DNA from: Paludibacteraceae bacterium
GTDB lineage: Bacteria > Bacteroidota > Bacteroidia > Bacteroidales > Paludibacteraceae
Direction: 5' to 3'
Length of the DNA: 53,153 nt
Assembly: GCA_017467185.1 (NCBI GenBank)
Contig: JAFTSS010000086.1
Coordinates: 1-53,153 of the forward strand
Shown: positions 15,496-24,537 of the stretch, in pieces
Numbering within the stretch: the first letter of the stretch is position 1
How the letters are laid out: each line of letters begins with the position of its first letter
Translations under genes and position numbers: made by a program
Notes under the pieces: model-generated
Told to the model about the DNA's origin: nothing
Database searches by the model: none
Seen by the model: only the letters and a program-made list of their open reading frames with translations

Positions 15496-16764
15496 TTATT
15501 TCTTAACATAAACATCGTGAAGATATTTTGCGTATTCTAAAGTCTGAGGATTGTTAGCATCTATAAGTTCAGAAGGCAATTTAGGTATGCGCAGTTTTGT
15601 TCCTATTCTGATTGAATTTGGGTTGGAAATTACATCCATATTGGCCTCATAAATATATACCCAAAAGTCTTTATGACCTAAATGTTTAAGAGAAATCCAA
15701 GTCAATCTACTACCCTCGTTTAGTGTTACAGTATCAACAAATTCTGTATATTCGCGTTTTTGATTGAATAAATCGGGAAATTGTTCCGAATAAATTGGAG
15801 ATGTTTTATCAATTGAAAGAGATGAATCTACCAATATTTGCGATTCTAATACCTCTGTGGTATCAACTTTCAATTCTTGTGCCAAAATTGAATCAGTTTC
15901 AATTTGAATAGTAGAATCTACTAAACTCTGCTCTGTATCAGCAATTATTGGTGTATTTAATTCGTTTTTTGGTGATGATGTAAAAAAATCAAGATTTTGA
16001 TATACCAACAAACCGACTATACCAACAAACAAAATAATAGCAACTCCAATCCAAACTTTTGATTGTTTACTATTAGGAGCTGTATCTTCACGATTGATTG
16101 CAGCTACTATATCTTGTGCGGAAACTAATTTTTGCTGTGAATCGGACAAGTTGGACTGGTCAGACGAGGTAGATGAGCCAGATGAGTCGGAATGGTCAGA
16201 CAAGTCGGACAAGTCGGACAAGTCGGACTGGTCGGACAAAACTATATTTTCTATCTCTTCTGCAGGCTGCTGAATTTCCACTTGTTCGCCTAAACCTTGT
16301 ATATCGGCAAGTATATCTTTAAGTTCAAGAGCTTGTTCGGTTAATTTTTGCAATGGATCATCTTGGAGATGTGCAACTTCCTGAGTTTCGTCCGAAGTAT
16401 TTTGATGTATAACTTGTTCCTCTACTACTTTTTCAACGACAACATCAGAATCTAACTCGACAGTTTCGAGGTGAGCTAACGGCTCATTAACTTTATCTTT
16501 TAATGCAACATCAGGGGTGAAAGTGAGTTTATAATGACTTGCTATTTCAAATTCTTCACCTGTATTGACATTCACACTTTTACGAGATTCGACAGGTACT
16601 AATTTAAAAGTTCCAAGTCCGCTTATTTTTAATATTTTATCACGCAAAAGAGCCTCTTCAAAAATAGATTGAAAGGCTTCAGCAAAAGCAATTTCGCCAA
16701 CTTTAGATATGCCAACTTGCTTACGAAACGCAGATAATATGCTTGTATTTGTAATTTTCACCAT
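15496..16764 (-). CDS. HU-domain protein with membrane helix and LysM-like C-terminus
   Basis: A 422-residue chimera typical of Bacteroidales. Residues 1-100 are an HU/IHF-type DNA-binding fold (ISGLGTFKLVPVESRKSVN, TFTPDVALKDKVN). An acidic low-complexity region follows, then a membrane helix near residue 245 (VWIGVAIILFVGIVGLLVY). The C-terminus resembles LysM (VDTVTLNEGSRLTWISLKHL, NSIRIGTKLRIPKL). That topology would tether DNA or an HU-like dimer at the membrane with a peptidoglycan-binding domain outside; the function is unproven. The linker has SDLSDLSDLSD repeats encoded by 9-bp units. It follows the HU gene by 11 bp. Confidence 0.8.
   Translation of the reverse strand: MVKITNTSILSAFRKQVGISKVGEIAFAEAFQSIFEEALLRDKILKISGLGTFKLVPVESRKSVNVNTGEEFEIASHYKLTFTPDVALKDKVNEPLAHLETVELDSDVVVEKVVEEQVIHQNTSDETQEVAHLQDDPLQKLTEQALELKDILADIQGLGEQVEIQQPAEEIENIVLSDQSDLSDLSDLSDHSDSSGSSTSSDQSNLSDSQQKLVSAQDIVAAINREDTAPNSKQSKVWIGVAIILFVGIVGLLVYQNLDFFTSSPKNELNTPIIADTEQSLVDSTIQIETDSILAQELKVDTTEVLESQILVDSSLSIDKTSPIYSEQFPDLFNQKREYTEFVDTVTLNEGSRLTWISLKHLGHKDFWVYIYEANMDVISNPNSIRIGTKLRIPKLPSELIDANNPQTLEYAKYLHDVYVKK
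16141..16240 (+). repeat. 9-bp minisatellite encoding Ser-Asp-Leu/Gln repeats
   Basis: Units around GTCGGACAA, perfect for three to four copies and degenerate outside. Unlike the heptamers this period keeps frame. Confidence 0.75.
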
Positions 16765-16775
16765 AACACTCTCCT

Positions 16776-17057
16776 CTATTTCACATCTTTATATTTGTTT
16801 TTTAGTTTCGCTGATGGTTTGAAATTCAACACCAACTTTGGAGGTACGAGCATACGTTTTTTAGATGACGGATTGACAATGATGCGCTGCTCTTTTTGCT
16901 TAACTTCAAACGTACCCATAGAAAAGAATGGCAACTCATCGGTATCTACCAATTGTTGCACCAAAGTATCAACATAACCTTTCATCAATTCGGCAGAACG
17001 CTTTTGCGACACACCTAAACGTTGAGCTAATTCTGTTTGAAATTCTTTATTATTCAT
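16776..17057 (-). CDS. HU-family DNA-binding protein
   Basis: A 93-residue HU-family protein: MNNKEFQTELAQRLGVSQKR, a helical dimer region (ELMKGYVDTLVQQL), FFSMGTFEVKQKEQRIIVNP forming the DNA-binding arm, and a basic tail. It probably bends or compacts DNA. Its start overlaps the rimO stop by 4 bp (ATGA-type coupling), and an HU-LysM gene follows. The three genes therefore form one transcription unit with rimO. Confidence 0.88.
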   Translation of the reverse strand: MNNKEFQTELAQRLGVSQKRSAELMKGYVDTLVQQLVDTDELPFFSMGTFEVKQKEQRIIVNPSSKKRMLVPPKLVLNFKPSAKLKNKYKDVK

Positions 17058-18346
17058 AATGCTTCTCCGTAAATATCATACATATCTGAATCGGTAATTT
17101 TCACTTGATAAAAGCTACCTACCTCCAATTGTTTGTTTTTATCAATCAAAACTTCACCATCAACATCAGGCGAATCATATTCAGTACGTCCAACATAGAA
17201 ATCATCCTCTTCACGATCAATTATTACCTTGAAAATCTGCCCCACTTTCTGCGCATTTATCTCTTCCGATATTTGTGCTTGCAACTCCATCAAGGCATCA
17301 ACACGTTGTTGTTTAACCTCTTGCGGAACGTCATCGGTATAATTCAAATTCGAATAGGTACCTTCTTCATCTGAATAAGCAAATGCCCCCATACGCTCAA
17401 ATCGCATATCACGAACAAATTGCAAAAGTTGTTCGAAATCGTCTTCTGTCTCACCTGGGTGACCTACTAAAAGTGTGGTACGCAAATGTATGCCTGGCAC
17501 CTCTTCACGCAAACGGCGCACAAAAGCGTATGTCTCCTCTTTTGTAACGTTGCGACGCATAAGAGTAAGTACGTTATTCGAGATATGCTGCAATGCCACG
17601 TCCATATATGCACAAACATTTGAATTTTTGCGCATTACGTCTAATATTTCATAAGGAAATTGATTTGGATAGCCATAATGAAGGCGTAACCACTCCACAC
17701 CTGGAATATTAGCGAGAGTTTGCACTAACTCAGCAAGCTTATTGGTTTTATACAAATCGTACCCATAGAATGTTAAATCTTGTGCTATAAGTTGAAACTC
17801 CTTTACTCCGTTAGCAACCAACAATTTCACCTCTTCAACAATAGATTCAATAGTGCGAGATTTATATTTGCCAGTAATAATAGGAATTGCACAATATGAA
17901 CATGTACGATTGCAACCTTCGGCTATTTTAACATAAGCATAATGCGAAGGGGTGGTTATAACACGTTGATTTTCGGTAGATAACGAATCTTGAAATAGAT
18001 CATTTGCAATGTTCACCCAATCAAACTTACCATAAAAGGCATCTACTTCTGGTATTTCGGCTTTTAACTCATCACGATAACGTTCAGAAAGACAACCCAT
18101 TACGATGAGTTTACCAATTTTGCGACGCTTTTTAGCTTGAGCCATTGAAAGAATCATTTCAATAGACTCTTCTTTAGCATCACCAATAAAGCCACATGTA
18201 TTGATAATAACATATTGCCCCTTAACATCGGCAGAATCATGAAATACATCAAATCCACGACTTGCAAATTGAGCCATCACCTGTTCAGAATCAACAAGAT
18301 TCTTTGAACAACCGAGCGAAATTATATCTACCCTATTCTTAATCAT
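17054..18346 (-). CDS. rimO: Ribosomal protein S12 methylthiotransferase RimO
   Basis: A 430-residue radical SAM enzyme that adds a methylthio group to Asp of ribosomal protein S12. The N-terminal UPF0004 domain carries cysteines in SLGCSKNLVDSE, NTCGFIGDAKEE and VMGCLSERY. The radical SAM cluster is CNRTCSYCAIP (about residues 143-153). A C-terminal TRAM domain (VIIDREEDDFYVGRTEYDSP) binds RNA. Length and motifs fit RimO rather than MiaB. It lies 9 bp after ftsY and overlaps the HU gene. Confidence 0.95.
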   Translation of the reverse strand: MIKNRVDIISLGCSKNLVDSEQVMAQFASRGFDVFHDSADVKGQYVIINTCGFIGDAKEESIEMILSMAQAKKRRKIGKLIVMGCLSERYRDELKAEIPEVDAFYGKFDWVNIANDLFQDSLSTENQRVITTPSHYAYVKIAEGCNRTCSYCAIPIITGKYKSRTIESIVEEVKLLVANGVKEFQLIAQDLTFYGYDLYKTNKLAELVQTLANIPGVEWLRLHYGYPNQFPYEILDVMRKNSNVCAYMDVALQHISNNVLTLMRRNVTKEETYAFVRRLREEVPGIHLRTTLLVGHPGETEDDFEQLLQFVRDMRFERMGAFAYSDEEGTYSNLNYTDDVPQEVKQQRVDALMELQAQISEEINAQKVGQIFKVIIDREEDDFYVGRTEYDSPDVDGEVLIDKNKQLEVGSFYQVKITDSDMYDIYGEAL

Positions 18347-18355
18347 ACCCTTATG

Positions 18356-19309
18356 TTACTCTCCAAATAAAGTTTCAACAAACGCTTGCTTATCGAACAC
18401 CTGAAGATGCTCCATACCTTCACCAAGACCGATATAGCGCACAGGGATTTTGAATTGGTCGGAAATACCAAGCACTACTCCACCCTTGGCAGTACCATCA
18501 AGTTTAGTAATAGCGAGAGAAGTAACCTGTGTTGCTTTAGTGAATTGTTTAGCTTGCTCAAAAGCGTTTTGACCCGTAGAACCATCAAGCACGAGCATAA
18601 CATCATGAGGAGCATTAGGTAACACCTTTTGCATTACGTTCTTAATTTTTGTAAGCTCATTCATCAAACCAACTTTATTGTGAAGACGACCAGCAGTATC
18701 AATAATCACGACATCGGCACCATTAGCTTTAGCCGAAGTAAGTGTATCAAAAGCTACAGACGCAGGATCAGCACCCATTTTTTGTTTCACAACAGGCACA
18801 CCAACACGTTCGCCCCAAATAACAAGTTGCTCTACAGCAGCAGCACGAAAAGTATCAGCTGCGCCAAGATAAACTTTTTTACCAGCCTTTTTAAACTGAT
18901 AAGCAAGTTTACCAATTGTCGTTGTCTTACCAACTCCATTAACCCCCACTACCATGATAACGTATGGCGTTTCTGGTAACTCCGACTCAAAAGAGACTTG
19001 ATCATCTGAATTATTTTCGGCAAGAAGTTGACAAATTTCATCTTTAAGTACAAAATTCAATTCATCAGTACCCACATATTTATCGCGAGCAACACGTTCT
19101 TGTATGCGTTCAATAATACGCACAGTTGTCTCTACGCCAACATCAGAAGTAACAAGTACTTCTTCAAGATTATCAAGTACATCATCATCTACTTTATCCT
19201 TACCAACGACAGCACGTTTAATTTTTTCAAACACACTTTGTTTGGTTTTCTGGAGTCCATTATCAAGAGTCTCCTTTTTTTCACGAGAGAAAAAGCTAAA
19301 AAATCCCAT
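18356..19309 (-). CDS. ftsY: Signal recognition particle receptor FtsY
   Basis: A 317-residue SRP GTPase. The NG domain is complete: GVNGVGKTTTIGKLA (G1), DTFRAAAVEQL, VIIDTAGRLHNKVGLM (G3), TKLDGTAKGG (G4) and GLGEGMEHLQVF at the end. The acidic A domain of other bacteria is reduced to a short basic leader MGFFSFFSREKK, usual for Bacteroidetes. It receives SRP-bound ribosomes at the inner membrane. It has its own likely -7 box (19433-19440) and a leader containing heptamers and the ATCGCC module. Confidence 0.95.
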   Translation of the reverse strand: MGFFSFFSREKKETLDNGLQKTKQSVFEKIKRAVVGKDKVDDDVLDNLEEVLVTSDVGVETTVRIIERIQERVARDKYVGTDELNFVLKDEICQLLAENNSDDQVSFESELPETPYVIMVVGVNGVGKTTTIGKLAYQFKKAGKKVYLGAADTFRAAAVEQLVIWGERVGVPVVKQKMGADPASVAFDTLTSAKANGADVVIIDTAGRLHNKVGLMNELTKIKNVMQKVLPNAPHDVMLVLDGSTGQNAFEQAKQFTKATQVTSLAITKLDGTAKGGVVLGISDQFKIPVRYIGLGEGMEHLQVFDKQAFVETLFGE

Positions 19310-19315
19310 AAATTA

Positions 19316-19363
19316 AAGTTGAAAGTTAAAAGTTGAACCGAAAGTCTTTGAGCCTTTGGCGAT
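19316..19363 (-). repeat. Heptamers plus ATCGCC module in the ftsY leader
   Basis: AAGTTGA, AAGTTAA, AAGTTGA (19316-19336), then the module 19333-19363. On the coding strand it reads ATCGCCAAAGGCTCAAAG, continues to GGTTCAA, and is followed by pyrimidine heptamers up to the ATG. Same order and orientation as in front of the metallophosphoesterase at 3738. Confidence 0.75.
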
Positions 19364-19432
19364 AAAAAGTTGAAAATTATAAATAGGGAATAGTAGATAA
19401 ACCCAATTTCCAACAAGAAAATATTTAACAAG

Positions 19433-19440
19433 CAAAGTTA
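19433..19440 (-). promoter_or_regulatory. Probable -7 box for ftsY
   Basis: TAACTTTG on the minus strand; no good -33 TTTG at the expected distance. Confidence 0.4.
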
Positions 19441-19514
19441 CAAAAAAATCTTGGTATTACATAATTTTAACAAGTATATTTTACCACTTAATACATTTAT
19501 TATTATATTTTTAT

Positions 19515-19547
19515 AAAAAAAGAGAGGTATGTGAATCCACATACCTC
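19515..19547 (-). terminator. Terminator of the rpmB-rpmG-DUF4295 operon
   Basis: Perfect 10-bp stem GAGGTATGTG/CACATACCTC (19524-19533 with 19538-19547), 4-nt loop, then TCTCTTTTTTT on the minus strand. Confidence 0.9.
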
Positions 19548-19571
19548 AACAATTATATATATTTCCGCTAA

Positions 19572-19724
19572 TTATTTTGCGAAATAGTCTTTAACTTTTT
19601 CGTTAAGAACGATTTCTTCAGCGAAGATGTACGCACCAGTTTTTGGTGATTTCACCATTTTAATAACTTTAGAGAATCCACGACCCTCACCTTTTTGCAT
19701 AGATGCAACCGCTTTCTTTGCCAT
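19572..19724 (-). CDS. DUF4295 small basic protein
   Basis: A 50-residue protein, starting MAKKAVASMQKGEGRGFSKV and ending KVKDYFAK. This is the DUF4295 family found after rpmG in most Bacteroidetes. It is rich in lysine and probably ribosome-associated, though that is inference from its position and charge. It starts 10 bp after the rpmG stop and is followed by a strong terminator, so it is the last gene of the L28-L33 operon. Confidence 0.88.
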   Translation of the reverse strand: MAKKAVASMQKGEGRGFSKVIKMVKSPKTGAYIFAEEIVLNEKVKDYFAK

Positions 19725-19734
19725 AGTCTAAGAA

Positions 19735-19923
19735 TTATTTAATTTCTTTATGTACTGTTACACGTCTCAAAATTGGGTTGTATTTTTTCAACTCCAAACG
19801 TTGAGTGGTATTTTTACGGTTTTTCGTTGTGATATAACGAGAAGTACCTGGCATACCACTATCTTTGTGCTCTGTGCACTCCAAGATTACTTGGACTCTT
19901 GCTTCTTTATTCTTTTTTGCCAT
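19735..19923 (-). CDS. rpmG: 50S ribosomal protein L33
   Basis: A 62-residue L33. Markers are [30 protein letters not shown] and [13 protein letters not shown]. The Cys of ECTEH is present but the second zinc-ribbon pair of other L33 types is absent, so this is a zinc-free form. It lies 19 bp after rpmB. Confidence 0.95.
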   Translation of the reverse strand: MAKKNKEARVQVILECTEHKDSGMPGTSRYITTKNRKNTTQRLELKKYNPILRRVTVHKEIK

Positions 19924-19942
19924 AGTTAATTCCTCCTGAAGG

Positions 19943-20203
19943 TTAAGCTAAAATTTTAATATCCTTCCAATTACAATAGCCTTTTTCAACTGCTTTAGTA
20001 AGAGCAGCGTCCAAGCCAAGTTTATTAATAGTACGAAGACCAGCTGCAGAAATAGTAAGGCTGATCCAGCAACCTTGTTCTACATAATAGAACTTTTTGT
20101 GAAACAAGTTTACATCAAAAGTACGTTTTGTACGACGTTTTGAGTGAGAAACGTTGTTACCAATCATTGCTTTTTTTCCGGTAATCTGACAAATTTTTGA
20201 CAT
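19943..20203 (-). CDS. rpmB: 50S ribosomal protein L28
   Basis: An 86-residue L28. [20 protein letters not shown] and [18 protein letters not shown] are diagnostic, followed by [19 protein letters not shown]. First gene of the rpmB-rpmG-DUF4295 unit, with a consensus promoter about 50 bp upstream. Confidence 0.96.
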   Translation of the reverse strand: MSKICQITGKKAMIGNNVSHSKRRTKRTFDVNLFHKKFYYVEQGCWISLTISAAGLRTINKLGLDAALTKAVEKGYCNWKDIKILA

Positions 20204-20250
20204 TTTACTTTATATTTTATTGTTTTACATTATTCCTCAAAATGAGAGTG

Positions 20251-20282
20251 CAAAGGTACGATTTTTTTCGCAACCTTGCAAA
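20251..20282 (-). promoter_or_regulatory. Promoter of rpmB
   Basis: Minus strand: TTTG (20279-20282), 20 nt, TACCTTTG (20251-20258). Confidence 0.7.
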
Positions 20283-20400
20283 TTTTTCTCAAACTATTTT
20301 TAATTATTTCTCTAAATTACCTAAACCGCGTTCTTTTAGGACGTTATATGGACTTAACGTATCAAAATAGAGCAATAATTATGCTATCAACTCAACGTTT

Positions 20401-20465
20401 TGAGGATAAAATATTATTTTTTACCTCACATAATTTCGGAGATTTAGCATCTTTTCTCTCCGAAA
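20401..20465 (-). terminator. Hairpins downstream of the polysaccharide kinase gene
   Basis: TTTCGGAGA pairs with TCTCCGAAA (20434-20442 with 20457-20465), and a second AT-rich stem TGAGG/CCTCA lies at 20401-20428. There is no clean U-run, so termination is uncertain. The 20283-20486 spacer holds no gene I can support. Confidence 0.4.
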
Positions 20466-20486
20466 CCATGTAAAAGTAATTATAAA

Positions 20487-22892
20487 TTATTTGTCTTCTG
20501 TGTAATATTTGGCACTTTGCTGATGGTAATAATGAGTATTACCATAACCATATTTACCATAACCATATTTACCGTAATGTCCTGTCTTTCCTTTTTTAGG
20601 TACTTGCAAGTCATTAAGTACAATATATGGATTATTGACATTATCTTGTTGAACTTGTTCGATAAAGTTCTTAAAAAATGATTTATCTGATTTGAATACA
20701 CGAGTAATCAAAAGATTAACATCTGCAATACCAGTCAATGCGTATGCATCAGAAACAAGACCAAGAGGAGATGTATCAATAATACGATAATCGTAGCGTT
20801 GTTTCAACTCATTTAACAAACTCATCATCTCTTCTGAACGCACTAATTCAGCTGGATTTGGAGGTACAATACCTGCAGGTAAGAAATGGAAGCCTAACTC
20901 TTTATCATCTTTAATAAGAACTTCATCAAGTGTTGCTTCTCCAATCAATACGTGAACAAGACCTTTATTATTTTTATATCCTAATTTTTCTGTAAGTTTA
21001 GGATTACGGATATCCATATCAACCAAAATCACCTTATCAGACACAAGCGAATATACACCTGACAAGTTAATAGCAAAGTGTGTTTTACCATCACCAGATT
21101 CAGCAGAAGTAATCAATACCGAAATATCGGACTTACGCTTAGAGATAAACTCTACACGAGAACGAATAAGACGGAAACCTTCTGTAAACAATGATTTTGG
21201 TTTTTCAACAGTTTGCACTTTTGCCTCAGAAGCATCAGCATGACGAATTGTACCCAACACAGGTATATTAGTAATTTTCATCACATCACGCTCGCCTCGT
21301 ATTGTTGTATTTAAAAGCTCTTTCAAGATAATATATGCTGCAGGTATCAAAAGACCTATAATTACAAACAACAAATATATCTTAATTTTATCGCCACTAT
21401 TTACAGGCAATTGACTAATACGTGCTTTTTGGAGAATTTTATTATCCGGAACGTTAGAAGCCTTACGTATTTGGGCTTCTGATTGTTTTTGAAGGAGGAA
21501 GGTATAATAGTTATCGTTAATTTTATATGCACGCTCATAATTAATCATCATGAGTTCTTTTTCAGGAAGATCTTGCAAATCAGCCATCACACTCATATAC
21601 TCTTTCTCGAAGGCCTCGTGTTCCATATCATGAACTTTACGCACATTTTCGAGCACTTCAAGCATAGTAACACGCACCTCATCCATACGTTTAGAATAAC
21701 GTTCATATTGAGGATTTTTCTCACCTAAATCACTGCGTTTTTGCTGTAATTCATTAAATTTACTTACCAAATCAAGCAAAACAGGATCAGAAACACCTAT
21801 TGAAGAAGGGGCAACAAGACGTTCTTCGGTAACACTCTCTTTAAGATATTCTGCCAATTCATCAAAATAAGCCTCTTTAAGAGTCAACTCTGAACGTTGA
21901 GCATCAAGTGCCGATAGCTTAGACAACACAGATGATGTATAAGCATTTACATCAACCATATTGTTTTGACGACGATACTGACGTAAACGATTTTCTGATA
22001 TTTGCAACGAATCGAAAATGAAAGCTAACTGTTCGTTGATAAAGTTAATAGTACGAGTAGCTTCTTCATTTTTCTCTTCAAGATTAGCCTCGAGAAACTC
22101 TACACAAAGAGCATTGATAAAATCACGGTCACGCGCAACAACATTACCTGTAAGAGAAACACTAATAACAGATGACATTTCTCCAATATAACTCAACTGC
22201 AAACGAGCCGCAAACTCTTCTTCTAGAGAATAAAAATCACGGAAACGGAACAAAAATTCTGTATTTTCGGCAGGAAGATATAGCTTGTCAATAGTAGCAA
22301 ACATCAAGAAATTCTCAAATGGTACTCCATATTGCCCTTTAATTTTAAAATCTGGGAACAACTCTTTGCTAAAATCATCCTCAATTACAATTTCAAAATT
22401 ATTATCATCAATAGGAATAAATCGGAACTCACAACCATAAAGTTGCATATCCGCATATTTAAGGTTGATTGCTATAGGCTCACGACCATAAAGATTATGT
22501 GTACGGAAATGACCACGGGTATAAAAATCGACACCAAAAGGCAAATCTTGCACTGTACGATTAATCAAATCGTATGAACCCAAAATAAGCAATTGGTTAT
22601 TGGTATTTATATAGTCCATACCACCACCAAAGCCTTGCATAAAATTATAGGCATTGTCTGCTGTACTTGACTCAATAATAACCTTACCTTCAGTATAATA
22701 CTCAGGCATCCAACTACGATTTTTTAAATACGCCAAACCTAATGCTATAACAAGAGCTATAACAAACAAATACCAATAGCGCAAAAATTTAAAAACCCAT
22801 TCAAGAATATTAAAGTTAGATTCTTCCTCTTCAATGATAGGCGTTTCATTACTATAATAGTACTTTGAATTTTTGTCTGAATAATATTCCAT
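20487..22892 (-). CDS. Wzc-type polysaccharide co-polymerase and tyrosine autokinase
   Basis: An 801-residue inner-membrane protein that sets chain length and drives export of capsule or exopolysaccharide. Order: Wzz domain with membrane helices near residues 42-58 and 505-525, a long periplasmic coiled-coil region, then a cytoplasmic BY-kinase. Its Walker A is SAESGDGKTHFAIN, A' is VILVDMDIRNPKL and Walker B is RIIDTSPLG. The C-terminus is a tyrosine cluster (YGKYGYGKYGYG, HYYHQQSAKYY), the usual autophosphorylation tail. The N-terminus has extra tyrosines (MEYYSDKNSKYYYSN). It sits downstream of two Wza-like lipoproteins; no glycosyltransferases are in the window. Confidence 0.9.
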   Translation of the reverse strand: MEYYSDKNSKYYYSNETPIIEEEESNFNILEWVFKFLRYWYLFVIALVIALGLAYLKNRSWMPEYYTEGKVIIESSTADNAYNFMQGFGGGMDYINTNNQLLILGSYDLINRTVQDLPFGVDFYTRGHFRTHNLYGREPIAINLKYADMQLYGCEFRFIPIDDNNFEIVIEDDFSKELFPDFKIKGQYGVPFENFLMFATIDKLYLPAENTEFLFRFRDFYSLEEEFAARLQLSYIGEMSSVISVSLTGNVVARDRDFINALCVEFLEANLEEKNEEATRTINFINEQLAFIFDSLQISENRLRQYRRQNNMVDVNAYTSSVLSKLSALDAQRSELTLKEAYFDELAEYLKESVTEERLVAPSSIGVSDPVLLDLVSKFNELQQKRSDLGEKNPQYERYSKRMDEVRVTMLEVLENVRKVHDMEHEAFEKEYMSVMADLQDLPEKELMMINYERAYKINDNYYTFLLQKQSEAQIRKASNVPDNKILQKARISQLPVNSGDKIKIYLLFVIIGLLIPAAYIILKELLNTTIRGERDVMKITNIPVLGTIRHADASEAKVQTVEKPKSLFTEGFRLIRSRVEFISKRKSDISVLITSAESGDGKTHFAINLSGVYSLVSDKVILVDMDIRNPKLTEKLGYKNNKGLVHVLIGEATLDEVLIKDDKELGFHFLPAGIVPPNPAELVRSEEMMSLLNELKQRYDYRIIDTSPLGLVSDAYALTGIADVNLLITRVFKSDKSFFKNFIEQVQQDNVNNPYIVLNDLQVPKKGKTGHYGKYGYGKYGYGNTHYYHQQSAKYYTEDK

Positions 22893-22899
22893 ATTTTAA

Positions 22900-22934
22900 A
22901 AATTGAAAATTGAAATGTAAAAGTTAAAAATATA
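22900..22934 (+). repeat. Heptamer array, 5 units (AAATTGA), before the wzc-like start
   Basis: AAATTGA twice, AATGTAA, AAGTTAA, AAATATA; pyrimidine-rich on the coding strand. Confidence 0.75.
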
Positions 22935-22939
22935 TTCTT

Positions 22940-22981
22940 ATTCCCTATTCCTTATTCCTTATTCCTTATTCCCTATTCCCT
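22940..22981 (+). repeat. Heptamer array, 6 units (ATTCCCT/ATTCCTT)
   Basis: ATTCCCT, ATTCCTT three times, ATTCCCT twice. It reaches the stop of the export lipoprotein and is purine-rich on the coding strand. Confidence 0.85.
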
Positions 22982-23732
22982 AATTAAACGTATTCCACAC
23001 AGACACAAGCATACTTAACGATGAAGATATTACGCTCAAAAATCCAGAATAAGAATCAATCGCCCAGAAACGACGTTTTGAAAAATCGAAATATATTACG
23101 TCATTTGGATATACATAATAGTATTCTGAATCCACTAAAGAATTTGGACGTATATCAAATTCAATAATTTTAGTTCCCTCATTTGAACGTCGCAATATTT
23201 TCACTTTTCCATAATCAGCAGAAGAGCTAATTCCACCACAAAGAGCTAAAGCTTGATAAATAGTCAATCGGTCTTTATAAATAGGGAAATAACCACGTCC
23301 AGCATCGCCTATAACACAGAATGTTCCTGTCGAAAGAGCCAATTTAACCATAATATCTTCAGAAAATTCTGCGAGCTCCTCCTCTATTTTTTGCTCAGCT
23401 TGTTGCAAAGTCAAACCTGCGACATGCACTTTACTCAAAAACGGCACATCAATGGTTCCATCCTCATAAATACGATAAGTAAAACTTGAAGAATTCGTTG
23501 AGAGATAAGACGAGGATCTCTGTTGAAATAAAAGAGCTGTTTCTGGATTCATAGAGATAACACGCAATTCCAACTCATCATTTTTTTGAAGATGATACTG
23601 TTCGTATTCGCCTTTTTCATACTCTGGTAAACCTTCGCGTTCTTGCAACAATCCAACTCGACGAATTGGATAACATGACGACAATAACATTATTGCCACC
23701 ATATATATTGTATATTTATATATCTGTTTCAT
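22980..23732 (-). CDS. Wza-like polysaccharide export lipoprotein (second copy)
   Basis: A 250-residue outer-membrane lipoprotein. Lipobox LLSSC follows a hydrophobic leader (cysteine near residue 20). The Poly_export domain begins YHLQKNDELELRVISMNPE, and an SLBB-like domain includes GRGYFPIYKDRLTIYQALALCGG. The C-terminus is hydrophobic (SVISSSLSMLVSVW). It belongs to the Wza family that forms the outer-membrane exit channel. It shares fold and length with the gene just upstream (4 bp away), so the pair arose by duplication and may form mixed channels (inference). Confidence 0.85.
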   Translation of the reverse strand: MKQIYKYTIYMVAIMLLSSCYPIRRVGLLQEREGLPEYEKGEYEQYHLQKNDELELRVISMNPETALLFQQRSSSYLSTNSSSFTYRIYEDGTIDVPFLSKVHVAGLTLQQAEQKIEEELAEFSEDIMVKLALSTGTFCVIGDAGRGYFPIYKDRLTIYQALALCGGISSSADYGKVKILRRSNEGTKIIEFDIRPNSLVDSEYYYVYPNDVIYFDFSKRRFWAIDSYSGFLSVISSSLSMLVSVWNTFN

Positions 23733-23736
23733 AATA

Positions 23737-24537
23737 TTATTGTTTTGAAGCTTTAATTATTGTATCAACTATAGAATAAACAAACAATCCAAACGATACT
23801 GTCGCAAATGTCATGGAAAGAACACTTGTAAAATGATTTGCCCCCCAATGTTTTGCACTATCAAATGGTATATATATCACATCGTTTGGTTGTATATAAT
23901 AATATTCAGAATCAATTATTGATTTTGAGCGCAAATCAAACTTCATCACTTTAGTTCCTTCTGGTGTTTGACGAATAAGATGCACCTCTTTGCGATTAGC
24001 ATACAACGACAAATCGCCACTCATAGCTAAAGCTTCATAAATAGTCAATTGCTCACGAGGAATATTATAACGACCCGTTCCAGATTCACCTATAATTGAG
24101 AAACTACGATTAGCCAAACGCACATCTACTGAATAACCCTGCAACATTCCATCTAATTTTTCCTCTAACAACAATTTAACTTCACGTAATGATTTTCCCT
24201 CTACTTCAACTCTACCAACATAAGGGTAGTCAATACAATTATCCTCTTCTACAAGGTAAAGATAAAGTCGTGCGGTAGAGTTATCAGGGGTCATATATGT
24301 CATACTAGAAATAGAAACATTCCCATTGAACATATCCGCCATCTCCATATCTATCGCATTTACATGAATATATATATAATCGCCTCGCTGCAATTTATAA
24401 TCATCAAACGAAACAGAATCATTATACACAGGAATATTATCTCCTTCTTGTAAATAATTGATTTTCTTCGACATTACACACGAAGAAAGCAACATTACAA
24501 GTACACATAATATGTATATGTAATTTATTTTTTTCAT
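23737..24537 (-). CDS. Wza-like polysaccharide export lipoprotein (first copy)
   Basis: A 266-residue paralogue of the next gene. Lipobox MLLSSC, Poly_export domain (YKLQRGDYIYIHVNAIDME), SLBB-like region (GRYNIPREQLTIYEALAMSG), conserved ending YYYIQPNDVIYIPFDS, and a C-terminal hydrophobic stretch. First gene of the three-gene export operon. A -7 box TAACTTTG lies at 24567-24574 without a clear -33. Confidence 0.85.
   Translation of the reverse strand: MKKINYIYILCVLVMLLSSCVMSKKINYLQEGDNIPVYNDSVSFDDYKLQRGDYIYIHVNAIDMEMADMFNGNVSISSMTYMTPDNSTARLYLYLVEEDNCIDYPYVGRVEVEGKSLREVKLLLEEKLDGMLQGYSVDVRLANRSFSIIGESGTGRYNIPREQLTIYEALAMSGDLSLYANRKEVHLIRQTPEGTKVMKFDLRSKSIIDSEYYYIQPNDVIYIPFDSAKHWGANHFTSVLSMTFATVSFGLFVYSIVDTIIKASKQ

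Noticed and set aside
16141-16240. Adding the Ser-Asp repeats to the heptamer system
   Set aside because: Their period is 9 bp and keeps frame, so it is an ordinary coding minisatellite.
20276-20473. 65-codon plus-strand ORF in the spacer after rpmB
   Set aside because: AT-rich, starts inside the rpmB promoter region, resembles no family, and spans two hairpins.
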